A stretch of 64,000 nucleotides of DNA from a bacterium (GTDB lineage Bacteria; Krumholzibacteriota; Krumholzibacteriia; JACNKJ01), in NCBI GenBank assembly GCA_024231955.1, contig JAAEPZ010000764.1:62001-126000 (forward strand), written 5' to 3'. Under the pieces are notes generated by a model. It did no database searches, was not told the DNA's origin, and saw nothing but the letters and a program-made list of their open reading frames with translations. The translations under genes were made by a program, and so were the position numbers. Positions 35,200-44,392 of this stretch are shown in pieces (the first letter of the stretch is position 1; the number at the start of each line of letters is the position of its first letter).

Positions 35200-35273
35200 C
35201 GGGGCGTAGCGCAGTCCGGTAGCGCACCTGCATGGGGGGCAGGTGGTCGTGTGTTCGAATCACATCGCCCCGA
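35200..35273 (+). tRNA. tRNA-Pro(GGG)
   Basis: Acceptor CGGGGCG/CGCCCCG, D-arm GCGCAGTCCGGTAGCGC, anticodon stem CCTGC/GCAGG with loop ATGGGGG (anticodon GGG), T-loop TTCGAAT, discriminator A. CCA is not encoded. Confidence 0.95.
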
Positions 35274-35278
35274 CCTCG

Positions 35279-35310
35279 AAGAGCCGTAGCTTCACAGCTG
35301 CGGCTCTTTT
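35279..35310 (+). terminator. Intrinsic terminator after tRNA-Pro(GGG)
   Basis: AAGAGCCGTAGCT pairs with AGCTGCGGCTCTT (one G-T pair) around a TCAC loop, followed by TT and GCTTTG. Confidence 0.85.
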
Positions 35311-35635
35311 GCTTTGTTAGGATTCGCATTTGGAACTGTATCGACTCAGGAATCAACCGATCGGTGTGGTCCTGTCGGAGTGGATTGACGCGGAACAGGG
35401 ATCCTCGTTTTCAAAGAATTCATTGTGTGTCTGGCGGCGTTGCTTCGTTCCGTGTATTGACGATATGTAACAGTGTTGAGCCAGGTGAGGATATTCGTGT
35501 TTGCTTTATTAATGTCGTCCTGATACACTTGAATCATATTGAAACGGGGATGAATACGTCTAATCGCTAATGGACATCGCTTTAGATCACAATGCGGCAG
35601 TGCCGCTTCAGTCAACATGTCTGCAAGAGGTGTGC
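35311..35635 (+). other. Non-coding stretch before the beta-helix protein gene
   Basis: About 325 bases with no gene I can support. AT content is higher than in the neighbours. TTGAAT at 35529 with GAATAC 17 bases on is a weak promoter candidate. An open frame reaches back to 35570 but the ribosome site (AAGAGG) and signal peptide point to ATG 35636. Confidence 0.4.
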
Positions 35636-38600
35636 ATGCGCAACGTTCCACGTATTGGTTCGCTACTGTTACTGTCCATATCCCTGATTCTCCTCAGCTC
35701 GATAATTTGTGTGGCCGAGACCTACTTCGTGCCGACGGACTTCTCCGCCATCCAACCGGCACTCGACTTCGCGGAATCGGGTGATACTATCCTCGTCGCG
35801 CCGGGCACCTACTTCGGCCACGACAACAACAATCTCCATTTCGACGGCAAAGACCTGGTGCTGATCGGCTCGGGCGGTGCAGAGGCAACGACGATCGCCG
35901 TGACCTACGACACGGGATCAACGGGCTTTAACTGTTTCAGGTTCGGCAACTCCGAGACATCGGACTGTCTAGTCCGAGGTTTCACGCTGATAAATGAGCA
36001 CTTCTTCAGCTTCGGTGGGGCAATTAAGTGCCTCAACGGCTCATCTCCCCGTTTCGAGGATCTGATCGTTGAGGATATCGCCTGGACGTTCAATCCCCGC
36101 TACTGCCGCGGCGCGTGCCTGTACTGCGAAGGTGCATCCAATCCGAGCTTCACGAATGTCCTTTTTCAGAACAACCACTCGGGTGACGGCGGAGTCATCT
36201 ACATTGCATCGAGTGCTCCCACATTTACGGATGTGATCTTCAGGGGCAATCGGGCCTTGTACGGCGAGGAGTTCGGAGGCAGTCGGGATGACGGTAAAGG
36301 GGGCGTCGTTCTGATAGAAGGGGGGGCTCCGACTTTCAGATCATGCCTGTTCGAAAACAACGAGGCTTTGCTGGGTGGAGTGATCGCCGGTGAAGGCCAT
36401 CCCGTTTTCGAGGACTGCGAGTTCTCGGCCAACAGAGCCCATGTAGGCGGAGTCGCCGCCTGCGATTTCAGCTTGAGCTTTGACAATTGCAGCTTCAAGG
36501 ACAATGAAGCGTGCAGTTTCAGCTCGGACGTCAATACGTCCCCCGGAATTGGCGGAGTGCTCTACCTTGATGATGCCTCCGCGAATTTCTCACATTGCCT
36601 TTTTCAGCGGAACATAGCCCGAGCGCCCACCGAGGGTGCGATCATGCCGCAGGGCGCGGGCAAAGGGGGAGTGGCGTTCTGCTCTATCGGTATAACCTCG
36701 TTCACATCCTGTACATTTCACGGGAACGCGACCGAACCCTGGGAGGATGAGGAGAGCGGAGTGCTGCATCTCAGCGACGGGTCGACGACGACACTGACGC
36801 GAAACATCATGACCAACTCGCTGGGCGGCTGGGTCATCTGGGCGGAGCCAGGATCTCTACCCGCCATCTCCTGTTGCGATCTGTGGAACACGGACATGCC
36901 GATCATTGGCGGTGTGGGGGCGGAGGTTATCGGCTTCAACGGCAACATCAGCATCGATCCTCTCTATTGCGACGTCGAAAACGGCGACTTCACCTTGAAC
37001 CCCGTCTCCCATTGCCTGCCCGGCGCCAATGATTGCGATGTGACAATGGGAGCCTTCGGAGAAGGGTGCGACGCCATCCCGGCTTACACCATCAGCGGAC
37101 ACATAGGCCTGGAGGACGGATCGCCTCTCGCGAACCACCTCCTGCATTGGGACGGCGGCTTTACGGTAGCGACCGATGCCGGCGGCAACTACAGCATATC
37201 CCTGTACTCGGGCTGGTCGGGTTCGATCAGCCCGATACTGTGCGCGCACGATGCCGAACCGCAGATCCGCAGCTATGAAAATCTGCAGACCGACCAGTTC
37301 GGCCAGGATTTCGTCATGACGCCCATCTCGCCGCCATTCAGAGTTCCGGAGGACATGCCGACGATTCAGCGCGCTCTAGACTGCGCCGTGTCGGGAGATA
37401 CGATTCTGGTCGCGCCCGGCGTTTACTCCGGGTCGGAGAACATCAACCTGGATTTCGGCGGCAAGGATCTCGTGCTGATCGGCACGGGGGGCGCCGAGGC
37501 GACAACGATCTGGGCAACGTCGGAGTCGGGACATGTCGGCACGAAGTGTTTCGACTTCGATAGCGGTGAAAGCACGGCCTGCCTCGTGCGGGGATTCACG
37601 CTGCGCAACGACAGATTCTACAGCTTCGGCGGGGCGATCGTCTGCAGCAATGCCTCCTCGCCGCGCTTCGAGGATCTGATCATCGACGGCATCGAATGGA
37701 ACACCGCGTCTCGCTTCTGCCTGGGCGCCGGCCTCTATTGCACGGAGCTGTCGAGTCCGAGCTTCACCAATGTCGTTTTCTCCAACAACCACTCCGGGAC
37801 CGGTGGTGCGGTTTATGTCGTGTCGGGACAGCCCACATTCGTGAATGTGACCTTCAGGGGAAACCAGGCTTTGCAGGACGATCATCCCGGCGACCCCGTG
37901 GTCGAGGGCTCGGGCGGAGCCGTGTACAACGAAGTCGGGACCGTAACGTTCAGTTCGTGCCTGTTCGAGGGCAATGAAGCTGTGCAGGGCGGCGCCTGCA
38001 CGGACATCGGCGCTTCCACCTATGATGGCTGCGAGTTCACCCGCAATTCGGCCAACAGGGGGGGAGTTGTCAGCAGTCAGGGTATCTCGACATTCATCAA
38101 CTGCAGCTTTACTGCCAATGAAGCGCAGCGATTGGCGACGCAAACCGGAGAAGCGCCGGGGCTGGGGGGCGTCGCCTGGCTGGAGAACGCCACTACTGTG
38201 TTTCGGGGTTGTCTGCTCCTTGGGAATATCGCCCGCACTCACGAAGAGGGGGCGGAGTATCCGGCCGGAGCGGGGCTGGGTGGCGCTGCCTTCTGTTCGG
38301 GAGGGACGGTCGAGTTCGAGTCCTGCACAATCCATGAGACAATTTCCGAACCGTGGTTGGCGGAAAGCGGGGGCGCGTTGCACTTCAGCGATGGAACCGC
38401 CGCCTCTCTCATCGACTGCGTCATGACCCGCTCCGAAGGCGGCTGCGCGATCTGGTCGGACGATGAGGATCTTGCGATCATCTGTTGCGATCTCTGGAAC
38501 GACGACAGGCCGCTTTTCGGCGGCGCGTGTCCCGATGTGATTCTGGCGGAGGGCAACATCAGCATCGATCCTCTCTATTGCGACGTCGACAACGGCGACT

Positions 38601-40777
38601 TCACGCTGAGCGCAGCGTCCAGGTGCCTGCCCGCTGTGAATGGCTGCGGCGAGTTGATGGGAGCCTTCACCCAGGGATGCGACGAGGTCGCGACACACAC
38701 CATCAGCGGCAGAGTGGCATTGTCTGACGGATCGCCGCTTGCCGGTCTCGTCTTCTCCTGTGACGGCGGCTTCCAGGTTACGACGGACGCCGAGGGCAAC
38801 TACAGTATCGTCATCCACGAGGGATGGTCCGGTGCGATCGCGCCCTACATCCTCGGGTACGAGACAAGTCCGCCGCAGAGGGACTACGTGGAACTTGTGT
38901 CCGATCATGTCGAACAGAACTTTGTGCTGACCCGCGGGTTGCAACCTTACCATGTGCCGGCGGACTTCCCGAATATACAGGATGCCTTGGATTTCGCTTT
39001 GGAGGGCGACACGATTCTCGTCGCGCCGGGAACCTACGGCGGCGAGAGAAACCATGAACTGGATTTCAACGGCAAAGGCATGACGTTGATCGGTACTGGT
39101 GGGTCCGCTGTGACGACCCTGGTTTTGGAGGTCTGCCCTTACCCCATGCATGAAGAGGTCGCGAACATCAGGTTCGACGATGGAGAGGGCCCGGATTGCC
39201 TGGTGCGGGGTTTCACCCTGGATCACAATATCAGTTGCCGCAATCGGAAAGCGATCGTCGTCACCGATGAATCCTCCCCCTCGTTCGACGACATCGTGAT
39301 TGAGGGTCTTGACAACAACATTGATTACGACTGTTGCGGCCCCGTGGCGATCAGGACCTGGGAGGACTCCTCACCTCGATTCACGAACTCGATCATACGA
39401 GACAATGAGTCCGGGAACGCCGTGGTATCGATCGGTTCAGGGACACCGGTGTTCGAGAATGTTCTGTTTGAGAATAATGTGGGGAGCGAAAATGGATATG
39501 GCAGCGCAGTCTTCGTTTGGGGAACCGCCACCCCCGTCTTCATTGACTGTCATTTCGAGAACAACAGGGGGAACTACGGAGGGGCCATTCACGATCGGGG
39601 ATCGGCGACCTACCTGAACTGCAGGTTCGAGAACAACGTGGCGAGAAGGGACCGCTATCAATACACGTGGTGGCCGGGTCTCGGCGGCGGTGTGTACCTC
39701 AGGAGTTCGACCAGCACGTTCACGGATTGCATCTTTCGTGGGAATGTGGCGGAAAGCTCGCCGACCTCGATAGCTGGAATAGGCAAGCCGGGGCGCGGCG
39801 GCGCAGTCTACGCCCGATACGGTGGGCCTTCATTCGAGCAGTGTACGTTCCACGACAACGTCGCCGAAGCCCACGCGGATACGTTGGGCGGCGCGCTGCA
39901 ATTCGGCGGCGGCACCAACGCGTTCGTCGACGCCTGCATCATTTCCGGAGCGACGGAGGGCTGCGCGATTCTGGTCGAAGAGGTGGAGGACGTGCTTACG
40001 GTCACCTGCTCCAACTTCTTCATAACGGAGACGACCCTGTTCCACGGCGAGTGTCCCGACCTGCTGCAGGTGGGAGGCAATGTCTCCGTCGATCCGCTCT
40101 ATTGCATGTATGCCGAGGACGACTTCACCCTCGCGGCGGCCTCACCATGTCTGCCGGGAGGCAACGCGTGCGGCGTGCGCATGGGCGCGTACGATCAGGG
40201 GTGTGTCGATGTGCCGGTGCTGCTCTCGGGTTTCTCGGCCGAAAGCGAATCTAGCGCCGTGGTTCTGAGCTGGACGACGAGCGAGGTGTTCGCCGCACCC
40301 GAGTTTATTCTCGAAGCCGTTCGCGATGACGTGACCCGCACCGTTGCCTGGAGCGAGGATGCGCCGCGCAGTTTCATGGCGCGGGATGAGTTGGCAACTC
40401 AGGAGCCGGGGGAGATCGTCTACCGGCTTCTCGGGCGGCTGGTCGGCGAGGAGTGGCTGCCGCTGGGCATGTTGTCCGTGATGCCCGCTGTCGCGCCTTT
40501 GAACACCGCACTGCTCGCACCTTTCCCGAACCCGTTCAACCCGCAGGTGAATATCGAGTTCACGCTGGGGGCGGTGGGGGCTGTACGCGTGAGCATCTAC
40601 GACGTCAGCGGCCGACTGGTACGTCGACTCGCCGATGGTCAGTTCGCCAATGGCAGACACGAACTGATCTGGGAGGGACGGGACGACCAGGGGCGCGATC
40701 AATCCAGTGGCGTCTACTTCGTTCAGATGGAGACGGCCGGTGCGACGGAACGGCAAAGGCTCGTACTCCTTCGCTAA
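35636..40777 (+). CDS. Giant secreted right-handed beta-helix protein with C-terminal sorting domain
   Basis: 1713 aa from ATG 35636 (AAGAGG upstream, then a signal peptide with a Leu/Ile-rich core). Three beta-helix modules follow, each opening with V-P-x-D-F/M-x-x-I-Q-x-A-L-D and G-D-T-I-L-V-A-P-G-x-Y, and the first two closing with N-I-S-I-D-P-L-Y-C-D-V-x-N-G-D-F-T-L. Between modules are two ~80-residue beta domains starting T-I-S-G-x-x-x-L-x-D-G-S-P-L-A. The last ~90 residues hold P-F-P-N-P-F-N-P, S-I-Y-D-V-S-G-R-L-V-R-R-L and S-G-V-Y-F-V, the FlgD-like/type A sorting layout. A cell-surface or released protein is likely; whether it binds or cleaves glycans is not readable. No export gene is visible. 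Confidence 0.82.
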   Translation: MRNVPRIGSLLLLSISLILLSSIICVAETYFVPTDFSAIQPALDFAESGDTILVAPGTYFGHDNNNLHFDGKDLVLIGSGGAEATTIAVTYDTGSTGFNCFRFGNSETSDCLVRGFTLINEHFFSFGGAIKCLNGSSPRFEDLIVEDIAWTFNPRYCRGACLYCEGASNPSFTNVLFQNNHSGDGGVIYIASSAPTFTDVIFRGNRALYGEEFGGSRDDGKGGVVLIEGGAPTFRSCLFENNEALLGGVIAGEGHPVFEDCEFSANRAHVGGVAACDFSLSFDNCSFKDNEACSFSSDVNTSPGIGGVLYLDDASANFSHCLFQRNIARAPTEGAIMPQGAGKGGVAFCSIGITSFTSCTFHGNATEPWEDEESGVLHLSDGSTTTLTRNIMTNSLGGWVIWAEPGSLPAISCCDLWNTDMPIIGGVGAEVIGFNGNISIDPLYCDVENGDFTLNPVSHCLPGANDCDVTMGAFGEGCDAIPAYTISGHIGLEDGSPLANHLLHWDGGFTVATDAGGNYSISLYSGWSGSISPILCAHDAEPQIRSYENLQTDQFGQDFVMTPISPPFRVPEDMPTIQRALDCAVSGDTILVAPGVYSGSENINLDFGGKDLVLIGTGGAEATTIWATSESGHVGTKCFDFDSGESTACLVRGFTLRNDRFYSFGGAIVCSNASSPRFEDLIIDGIEWNTASRFCLGAGLYCTELSSPSFTNVVFSNNHSGTGGAVYVVSGQPTFVNVTFRGNQALQDDHPGDPVVEGSGGAVYNEVGTVTFSSCLFEGNEAVQGGACTDIGASTYDGCEFTRNSANRGGVVSSQGISTFINCSFTANEAQRLATQTGEAPGLGGVAWLENATTVFRGCLLLGNIARTHEEGAEYPAGAGLGGAAFCSGGTVEFESCTIHETISEPWLAESGGALHFSDGTAASLIDCVMTRSEGGCAIWSDDEDLAIICCDLWNDDRPLFGGACPDVILAEGNISIDPLYCDVDNGDFTLSAASRCLPAVNGCGELMGAFTQGCDEVATHTISGRVALSDGSPLAGLVFSCDGGFQVTTDAEGNYSIVIHEGWSGAIAPYILGYETSPPQRDYVELVSDHVEQNFVLTRGLQPYHVPADFPNIQDALDFALEGDTILVAPGTYGGERNHELDFNGKGMTLIGTGGSAVTTLVLEVCPYPMHEEVANIRFDDGEGPDCLVRGFTLDHNISCRNRKAIVVTDESSPSFDDIVIEGLDNNIDYDCCGPVAIRTWEDSSPRFTNSIIRDNESGNAVVSIGSGTPVFENVLFENNVGSENGYGSAVFVWGTATPVFIDCHFENNRGNYGGAIHDRGSATYLNCRFENNVARRDRYQYTWWPGLGGGVYLRSSTSTFTDCIFRGNVAESSPTSIAGIGKPGRGGAVYARYGGPSFEQCTFHDNVAEAHADTLGGALQFGGGTNAFVDACIISGATEGCAILVEEVEDVLTVTCSNFFITETTLFHGECPDLLQVGGNVSVDPLYCMYAEDDFTLAAASPCLPGGNACGVRMGAYDQGCVDVPVLLSGFSAESESSAVVLSWTTSEVFAAPEFILEAVRDDVTRTVAWSEDAPRSFMARDELATQEPGEIVYRLLGRLVGEEWLPLGMLSVMPAVAPLNTALLAPFPNPFNPQVNIEFTLGAVGAVRVSIYDVSGRLVRRLADGQFANGRHELIWEGRDDQGRDQSSGVYFVQMETAGATERQRLVLLR
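35720..40205 (+). repeat. Three beta-helix modules in one gene
   Basis: Modules start near 35720, 37338 and 38949, each about 1.25-1.35 kb, with connector domains at about 37083-37330 and 38693-38940. Modules 1 and 2 are the closest pair in protein; module 3 has diverged more and is shorter. Confidence 0.8.
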
Positions 40778-40818
40778 GAGCGGATTCACCGGGGGGCGAG
40801 GTGGAACCGCTCCGCCGC

Positions 40819-41060
40819 GCCCTACCCAATACCCCGATCTTGGGCTAATCTGAAAAATCCCCTCCCGCTGGAAAACGAAAAAAGTCCAAAGACAATGCGC
40901 ATTCTTCTCAATAACGATGAACGGCATCCACGCACAGGGCCTCCAGGTCCTTAAAGAGGCGCTGGAGCCTCTCTGCGAACTCTGGGTGGTGGCCCCTTCG
41001 TCCCAGCAGAGCGCTACGAGCCGCAGCCTGATCCCGGACACGATCCTGCGTCGTAGGCAG
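40819..41060 (+). repeat. Diverged direct repeat of the surE upstream region and 5' end
   Basis: This stretch matches 41296-41536 at an offset of about 474-477 bases, starting at CCTACCCAA and running through the surE start and about 55 codons. Between the copies (41061-41295) I see no gene. Confidence 0.85.
40895..41060 (+). pseudogene. surE: Broken duplicate of the surE 5' end
   Basis: It begins ATGCGCATTCTTCTCAATAA, close to the true surE start 473 bases downstream, but an extra A near 40920 (GATGAACGG against GATGACGG) shifts the frame after nine codons. In the shifted frame the SurE sequence continues (Q-V-L-K-E-A-L-E-P-L-C-E-L-W-V-V-A-P) to about position 41060, then homology stops. 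The metal-site Asp-Asp is also damaged (N-N-D-E for S-N-D-D). It is too short for a working enzyme. Homology to the intact gene extends about 75 bases upstream of the start codon, so this is a segmental duplication, not a domain. Confidence 0.88.
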
Positions 41061-41367
41061 GCCCCCTTCGTTTGGGTTCAAATAACCGGTCGCTGGCTTT
41101 AAAGAGAGAAGAACAAGCAGTGTAGGATCTTGGCAGGATGGATTGCCGGGATTCTTCACACATTGTGGCTTCTTGCGCTTGGGAGAGGCGCTAAGTCCTT
41201 GAAAACCAGGCCACAAACAACAATAGGCACCCCTTCGGGCAGATGGGGGGCGGATTGCTGCCTGCTCCCTTTTCTCCCCCTCCGCAGGGGAAAATCCCTA
41301 CCCAAAATCGCTCGCTTGAGCTACTCTGAAACTCCCTTCCCCTATGTAATGAAAAGGTCCAAAGACA

Positions 41368-42117
41368 ATGCGCATACTTCTCAGCAACGATGACGGCATC
41401 CACGCACCGGGACTTCAGGTTCTGAAAGAGGCGCTGGAGCCCCTCTGCGAACTCTGGGTGGTGGCCCCCTCGTCGCAGCAAAGCGCCACGAGCCACAGCC
41501 TGACGCTGGGCAATATCCTCCGCCGTCGCCAGTGGAGCGAACGGGTGTTCAGCGTGCAGGGCACTCCGGCCGACAGCGTGCTGATGGCGATCAACGGCGT
41601 CATGCAGGATACTCCGCCCGATGTGGTGATCTCGGGCATCAACCACGGGCCGAACATGGGTGAGGATGTCCACTATTCGGGCACCGTGGCCGCAGCCATC
41701 GAGGCCGCCATCCTCGGCGTGCCGGCGGTGGCCGTGTCGGTGGCCTCCTTCCGCGAACAGGTCTGGGACGGCGCCGTGCGCTACATCTGCGAACTGGTCT
41801 CCAAACACGAGGATCGCATCAGGGCCAAGGGGACGCTGCTCAACGTCAACGTGCCCAACCTGCCCTACAGCGACATCAAGGGTGTGTCGGCGACCCACCT
41901 GGGCTCCCGTTTCTATGGCGATGTGATCATCCGCAAGGAGGACCCCCGGGGGAAGGACTACTTCTGGATCGGGGGCGAGGAGCCGACCTGGATCGAGGAT
42001 CGGGACTCCGATTTCTACGCCGTGCACAGGGAGGAGAGGATCTCGGTGACGCCGCTGCGGCTCGATCTGACCGACCGCAAGCGCATCGCGGACCTCAAAG
42101 AGTGGGTGGAGGGGTAA
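41368..42117 (+). CDS. surE: 5'/3'-nucleotidase SurE
   Basis: 249 aa, normal length. Begins M-R-I-L-L-S-N-D-D-G-I-H-A-P-G with the metal-binding Asp pair, then A-P-S-S-Q-Q-S-A-T-S-H-S and V-V-I-S-G-I-N-H-G-P-N-M-G, Y-S-G-T-V-A-A-A. SurE removes phosphate from nucleoside monophosphates and is linked to stationary-phase survival. Its stop TAA overlaps the pcm ATG; surE-pcm is a classical pair. A broken copy of its first part lies just upstream. Confidence 0.95.
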   Translation: MRILLSNDDGIHAPGLQVLKEALEPLCELWVVAPSSQQSATSHSLTLGNILRRRQWSERVFSVQGTPADSVLMAINGVMQDTPPDVVISGINHGPNMGEDVHYSGTVAAAIEAAILGVPAVAVSVASFREQVWDGAVRYICELVSKHEDRIRAKGTLLNVNVPNLPYSDIKGVSATHLGSRFYGDVIIRKEDPRGKDYFWIGGEEPTWIEDRDSDFYAVHREERISVTPLRLDLTDRKRIADLKEWVEG

Positions 42118-42761
42118 TGACGGGATTATTTCAGGTAGCTCGGCGCCGTATGGTGGACAGGATCCGTGGACGCAGCCTCGCCGGTGAGATGGTATTGGCG
42201 GCGATGGAGGACCTGCCCCGGGAGATCTTCGTCGATCCGGCCCTGGCGCCGCGCGCCTACGGGCGGGACGTCCTGCCCATAGGCTTCGGCCAGACGATGT
42301 CCCACCCCGAGGTCGTCGCCTTCATGACGCAGGCGCTCGAGCTGACGCCGGGGATGAAGGTGCTGGAGATCGGCACCGGCTCCGGCTACCAGGCAGCGCT
42401 GCTCCACCTGCTGGGCATGGAGGTGTGGACGGTCGAGAGGATCGCAAAGCTCCTCGAAGGCGCCCGTCGCGCCTGGGGGTTGCTCAACATCCTGGATGAG
42501 ATCAACGTGGCCGTGGGTGACGGCTATCTGGGCTGGCCCGAGACAGCGCCCTTCGACCGCATCCTGCTCACCGCCGCCCCCCCCGAGGTGCCGAACACGC
42601 TGCTCACCCAGCTCAGGGAGGGGGGGCAACTCGTCATGCCTATCCAGGAGGGGGAGCAGCAGCGGTTGCTGCGTCTCCGTCTGGAGGGGAATCGCGCCTA
42701 CCGCGAGGACCTGGGGCCCTGCTCTTTCGTGCCGATGAAGGCGCGCGTGGTGGAGGCGTAG
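42117..42761 (+). CDS. pcm: Protein-L-isoaspartate O-methyltransferase
   Basis: 214 aa from ATG 42117 (GGAGGGG just before it; an in-frame GTG at 42102 is less likely). Motifs: R-E-I-F-V-D-P, P-I-G-F-G-Q-T-M-S-H-P, the SAM-binding V-L-E-I-G-T-G-S-G-Y-Q-A-A and F-D-R-I-L-L-T-A-A. It methylates isoaspartyl residues to start repair of aged proteins. The next gene begins directly after its stop. Confidence 0.94.
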   Translation: MTGLFQVARRRMVDRIRGRSLAGEMVLAAMEDLPREIFVDPALAPRAYGRDVLPIGFGQTMSHPEVVAFMTQALELTPGMKVLEIGTGSGYQAALLHLLGMEVWTVERIAKLLEGARRAWGLLNILDEINVAVGDGYLGWPETAPFDRILLTAAPPEVPNTLLTQLREGGQLVMPIQEGEQQRLLRLRLEGNRAYREDLGPCSFVPMKARVVEA

Positions 42762-43265
42762 ATGCACAGTCTTGTCGAATGGATTCAGGCGCTGCCGCCC
42801 AATATCGCCGTGTTTCTGCTGGCCACACTGCCGATCATCGAACTGCGCGGGGCCATCCCCTTCGGGGTCTCGGTGTACGAGATGAGCTATCCCCACGCCT
42901 ATCTGGTCTCCGTGCTGGGCAATCTGACGCCGATCGTGCCCATCCTGCTGGCCCTGGGGCCGGTAGAGCGCTGGCTCGGTCGCTGGCCCCTCTTTCGCCG
43001 CTTTTTCGACTGGGTATTCGCCCGGAGCCGTCGCAAGGGTAAGCTGATCGAACGTTTCAAATTCTTCGGTCTGATCCTCTTCGTGGGGATACCGCTGCCC
43101 GTAACGGGGGCCTGGACCGGCGCCGCCGCGGCCTATGTTTTCGGCGTGCCGCTGAAACGGTCGCTGCCTGCGATAATAATCGGGGTGCTGCTGGCCGGTA
43201 TCATCGTCAGTCTGGCCTGGGCCGGCGGAGTCACTATCTTTACAAAGCTGCCGGTAAGCGGATGA
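42762..43265 (+). CDS. Small multidrug-export-like membrane protein (COG2426/PF06695 type)
   Basis: 167 aa with about four helices. L-P-I-I-E-L-R-G-A-I-P-F-G near residue 24 and P-L-P-V-T-G-A-W-T-G-A near residue 115 are the two half-motifs of the family. Despite the family name, transport of drugs is not shown. It starts at the base after the pcm stop and is likely the last gene of surE-pcm. Confidence 0.8.
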   Translation: MHSLVEWIQALPPNIAVFLLATLPIIELRGAIPFGVSVYEMSYPHAYLVSVLGNLTPIVPILLALGPVERWLGRWPLFRRFFDWVFARSRRKGKLIERFKFFGLILFVGIPLPVTGAWTGAAAAYVFGVPLKRSLPAIIIGVLLAGIIVSLAWAGGVTIFTKLPVSG

Positions 43266-43272
43266 TTCACTC

Positions 43273-43301
43273 TTTACACGGCAGTGTGTCTTAAGTAGAT
43301 T
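43273..43301 (+). promoter_or_regulatory. Probable promoter of tRNA-Pro(CGG)
   Basis: TTTACA and TAGATT are 17 bases apart, ending 12 bases before the tRNA. Confidence 0.5.
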
Positions 43302-43313
43302 CTTGGGACACCT

Positions 43314-43388
43314 CGGGGTGTAGCGCAGCCCGGTTAGCGTGCCTCGTTCGGGACGAGGAGGTCGGAGGTTCGAATCCTCTCACCCCGA
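43314..43388 (+). tRNA. tRNA-Pro(CGG)
   Basis: Acceptor CGGGGTG/CACCCCG, anticodon stem CCTCG/CGAGG with loop TTCGGGA (anticodon CGG), T-loop TTCGAAT, discriminator A, no encoded CCA. It resembles the other Pro tRNA in the window in acceptor and D-arm. Confidence 0.95.
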
Positions 43389-43392
43389 CCCT

Positions 43393-43431
43393 ATAACCGC
43401 TCTCTCGTCAGGGGGAGCGGTTACGTTTTTG
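43393..43431 (+). terminator. Intrinsic terminator after tRNA-Pro(CGG)
   Basis: TAACCGCTC pairs with GAGCGGTTA around a 12-13-base loop, followed by CGTTTTT. Confidence 0.85.
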
Positions 43432-43530
43432 TACAATGTCTTGCTTTCCTGCAACTCATTCATTACCATCTGGTTGAGGAGTGAGTGCAGGTGCGGAAGC
43501 AACCGTGGATTAAATACTCCGGGAGTTTTG

Positions 43531-44388
43531 ATGGCGGGATACGATGCGGAATCCAGTTATCTGAACGAGATAACCCAGATACCGGTTCTGACGGCCGAAG
43601 AGGAGAAGCTGCTGGCGAGGCAGGTTCAGGCGGGGGATCAGAATGCCCGTCGGAAGCTGATCGTCAGTAACCTGCGGCTCGTGCTGAGCATCGCCCGCTC
43701 CTACACCGGTCGCGGTGTCGCGCTGATGGATATCGTCGAAGAGGGGAATCTGGGGCTGATTCGGGCCGTGGAGAAATTCAACCCCGAGCGCGGTTTCCGT
43801 TTCTCCACCTACGCTTCGTACTGGATCAAGCAGGCGATGGCGCGGGCGGTGTCGAACCAGGGGCGGACGATCCGCATCCCCTTCCACGTTTTTCAACTGG
43901 TCAATCGCTACACCAGGCTGGCCAACAAGGACCAGACCATCAAGCAGTTGGACGATGTCGAACTGTCGGAGAAGCTGCGCTGCTCGAAGCGGAAGGCGCA
44001 CCTGGTGCGCAACCTCGTGATGGGCATAATGTCGCTCGACCTGATGATGAGTCAGGGGGCGCTGAAAGAGCTTTACAGCGAGGACAAGAATCAGGTAAGC
44101 AAGACGCCGGAGGATGTCGTCTCCATGCAGATGGAGCACGACAGGCTGCACAAACTCATGGACAAGCTGTCCGAACGGGAGCGGGCCGTGCTGCGGATCC
44201 GCTACGGCTTCGAATCGGGCGGGGAGTTCCAGACGCTGGAGGAGACGGGCAAGGCGTTTGGCGTCACCCGCGAACGCGCTCGGCAGATTGAGATGAAAGC
44301 GCTGCGCAAACTGCGTCTGATCCTGACGGCCGAAGACGGCCTGCCCGAGTCCTGGAACAGCCTTGAGGGCGGTTCGCCGACAAACTGA
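43531..44388 (+). CDS. RNA polymerase sigma-70 family factor (group 1/2, short form)
   Basis: 285 aa from ATG 43531 (GGGAG six bases before). Region 1.2 (S-Y-L-N-E-I-T-Q-I-P-V-L-T-A-E-E-E), region 2 (N-L-R-L-V-L-S-I-A-R-S-Y, D-I-V-E-E-G-N-L-G-L-I-R-A-V-E-K-F and F-S-T-Y-A-S-Y-W-I-K-Q-A-M), region 3 and region 4 with the G-V-T-R-E-R-A-R-Q-I-E recognition helix are all present. The long N-terminal region 1.1 is absent. The -10 reading helix has S-Y-W where housekeeping factors have T-W-W, so I favour an alternative (RpoS-like) factor over the main one. A tRNA-Arg starts five bases after its stop. Confidence 0.85.
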   Translation: MAGYDAESSYLNEITQIPVLTAEEEKLLARQVQAGDQNARRKLIVSNLRLVLSIARSYTGRGVALMDIVEEGNLGLIRAVEKFNPERGFRFSTYASYWIKQAMARAVSNQGRTIRIPFHVFQLVNRYTRLANKDQTIKQLDDVELSEKLRCSKRKAHLVRNLVMGIMSLDLMMSQGALKELYSEDKNQVSKTPEDVVSMQMEHDRLHKLMDKLSERERAVLRIRYGFESGGEFQTLEETGKAFGVTRERARQIEMKALRKLRLILTAEDGLPESWNSLEGGSPTN

Positions 44389-44392
44389 ATAT

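Noticed and set aside
37376..39226. 616-codon open frame on the minus strand opposite the first beta-helix gene
   Set aside because: Antisense shadow; the plus-strand protein has a signal peptide, modules and a sorting domain.
40917..41102. Small SurE-like open frame as a functional gene
   Set aside because: It lacks the true N-terminus and the metal site because of the frameshift, and similarity stops after about 55 codons.
41061..41295. Insertion sequence between the two surE copies
   Set aside because: No transposase frame or terminal inverted repeats can be seen in this 235-base stretch.
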